A stretch of 64,000 nt of DNA from positions 6,798,862 to 6,862,861 of the forward strand of contig OX442436.1 in assembly GCA_949361645.1 (NCBI GenBank). The letters run 5' to 3'. The position numbers were made by a program, and so were the translations under genes. The notes under the pieces are model-generated. The model searched no databases, was not told the origin of the DNA, and saw only the letters and a program-made list of their open reading frames with translations. Source of the DNA: Spongilla lacustris (taxonomy: Eukaryota > Porifera > Demospongiae > Spongillida > Spongillidae). Of this stretch, positions 63,831 to 64,000 are shown piece by piece (the stretch's first letter is position 1; each line of letters starts with the position of its first letter).

Positions 63831-64000
63831 GTGAGTTGTGAACTCTTTTGTAATGTGTAATGGTGTTAGAAAGCTAAATGATACCTTAATTTACCTGGGA
63901 CCATTACAACAAAAATAGTGTTAAAAGTAATGCTGGTGTATTATGTATATTAAAAGGAATCAGGTTTGGTGTTCATTCAAGCCGCATCATTTGATTATAT
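63831..64000. other. Ig-gene intron at window end
   Basis: Closely resembles the intron after the previous exon (63085 onward: TTAATTTACCTGGGACCATT, CAAGCCGCATCAT), so another duplicated exon is expected just beyond the window. Confidence 0.8.

Overview
This is a nuclear genome segment from an animal, most probably a demosponge (Porifera). The evidence is intron-rich metazoan housekeeping genes with short GT-AG introns (often 50-60 bp), very small gaps between genes, a Jun-type bZIP gene, a Mediator subunit MED26, a USP24 orthologue and a large array of near-identical two-Ig-domain exons. The species cannot be named from the sequence. All exon models below were built by eye from reading frame, splice sites and remembered protein-family similarity; no alignment was run.

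Layout. 1-288 (-): N-terminal exon of an unrecognised acidic protein. 600-2950: decayed retroelement ends and a 28-bp satellite. 3509-4969 (-): intronless AVL9. 5038-11034 (+): FGGY carbohydrate kinase, 13 exons, with a foldback transposon and a 25-bp minisatellite in its introns. 11310-12302 (+): intronless Jun. 12901-14450 (+): MED26. 14683-15584 (-): UMP-CMP kinase. 15778-18471 (-): OXCT1 (succinyl-CoA:3-ketoacid CoA transferase). 18538-19621 (-): a second OXCT copy interrupted by a 200-N assembly gap. 19691-22184 (+): TRAPPC13. 22278-22907 (-): IFT25/HSPB11. 23027-43528 (+): USP24, about 52 exons and about 2601 residues, with introns packed with minisatellites. 43688 to beyond the window end (+): a secreted or membrane Ig-superfamily gene with a signal-peptide exon and at least 12 exons of two Ig domains each, interrupted by non-LTR retroelement remnants and palindromic DNA transposons.

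How the parts relate. Three gene pairs are divergent with only 68-119 bp between start codons (AVL9/FGGY, OXCT copy 2/TRAPPC13, IFT25/USP24), so they must share promoters. Two pairs converge closely (MED26/CMPK1, TRAPPC13/IFT25). The genes serve vesicle traffic (AVL9, TRAPPC13), cilia (IFT25), transcription (Jun, MED26), ketone and nucleotide metabolism (OXCT, CMPK1, FGGY) and ubiquitin removal (USP24); apart from shared promoters there is no sign that they form a pathway.

The most unusual parts are the Ig-exon array, which looks like a young, homogenising recognition-receptor gene, and the USP24 introns, in which several minisatellites are built from copies of the neighbouring splice site.
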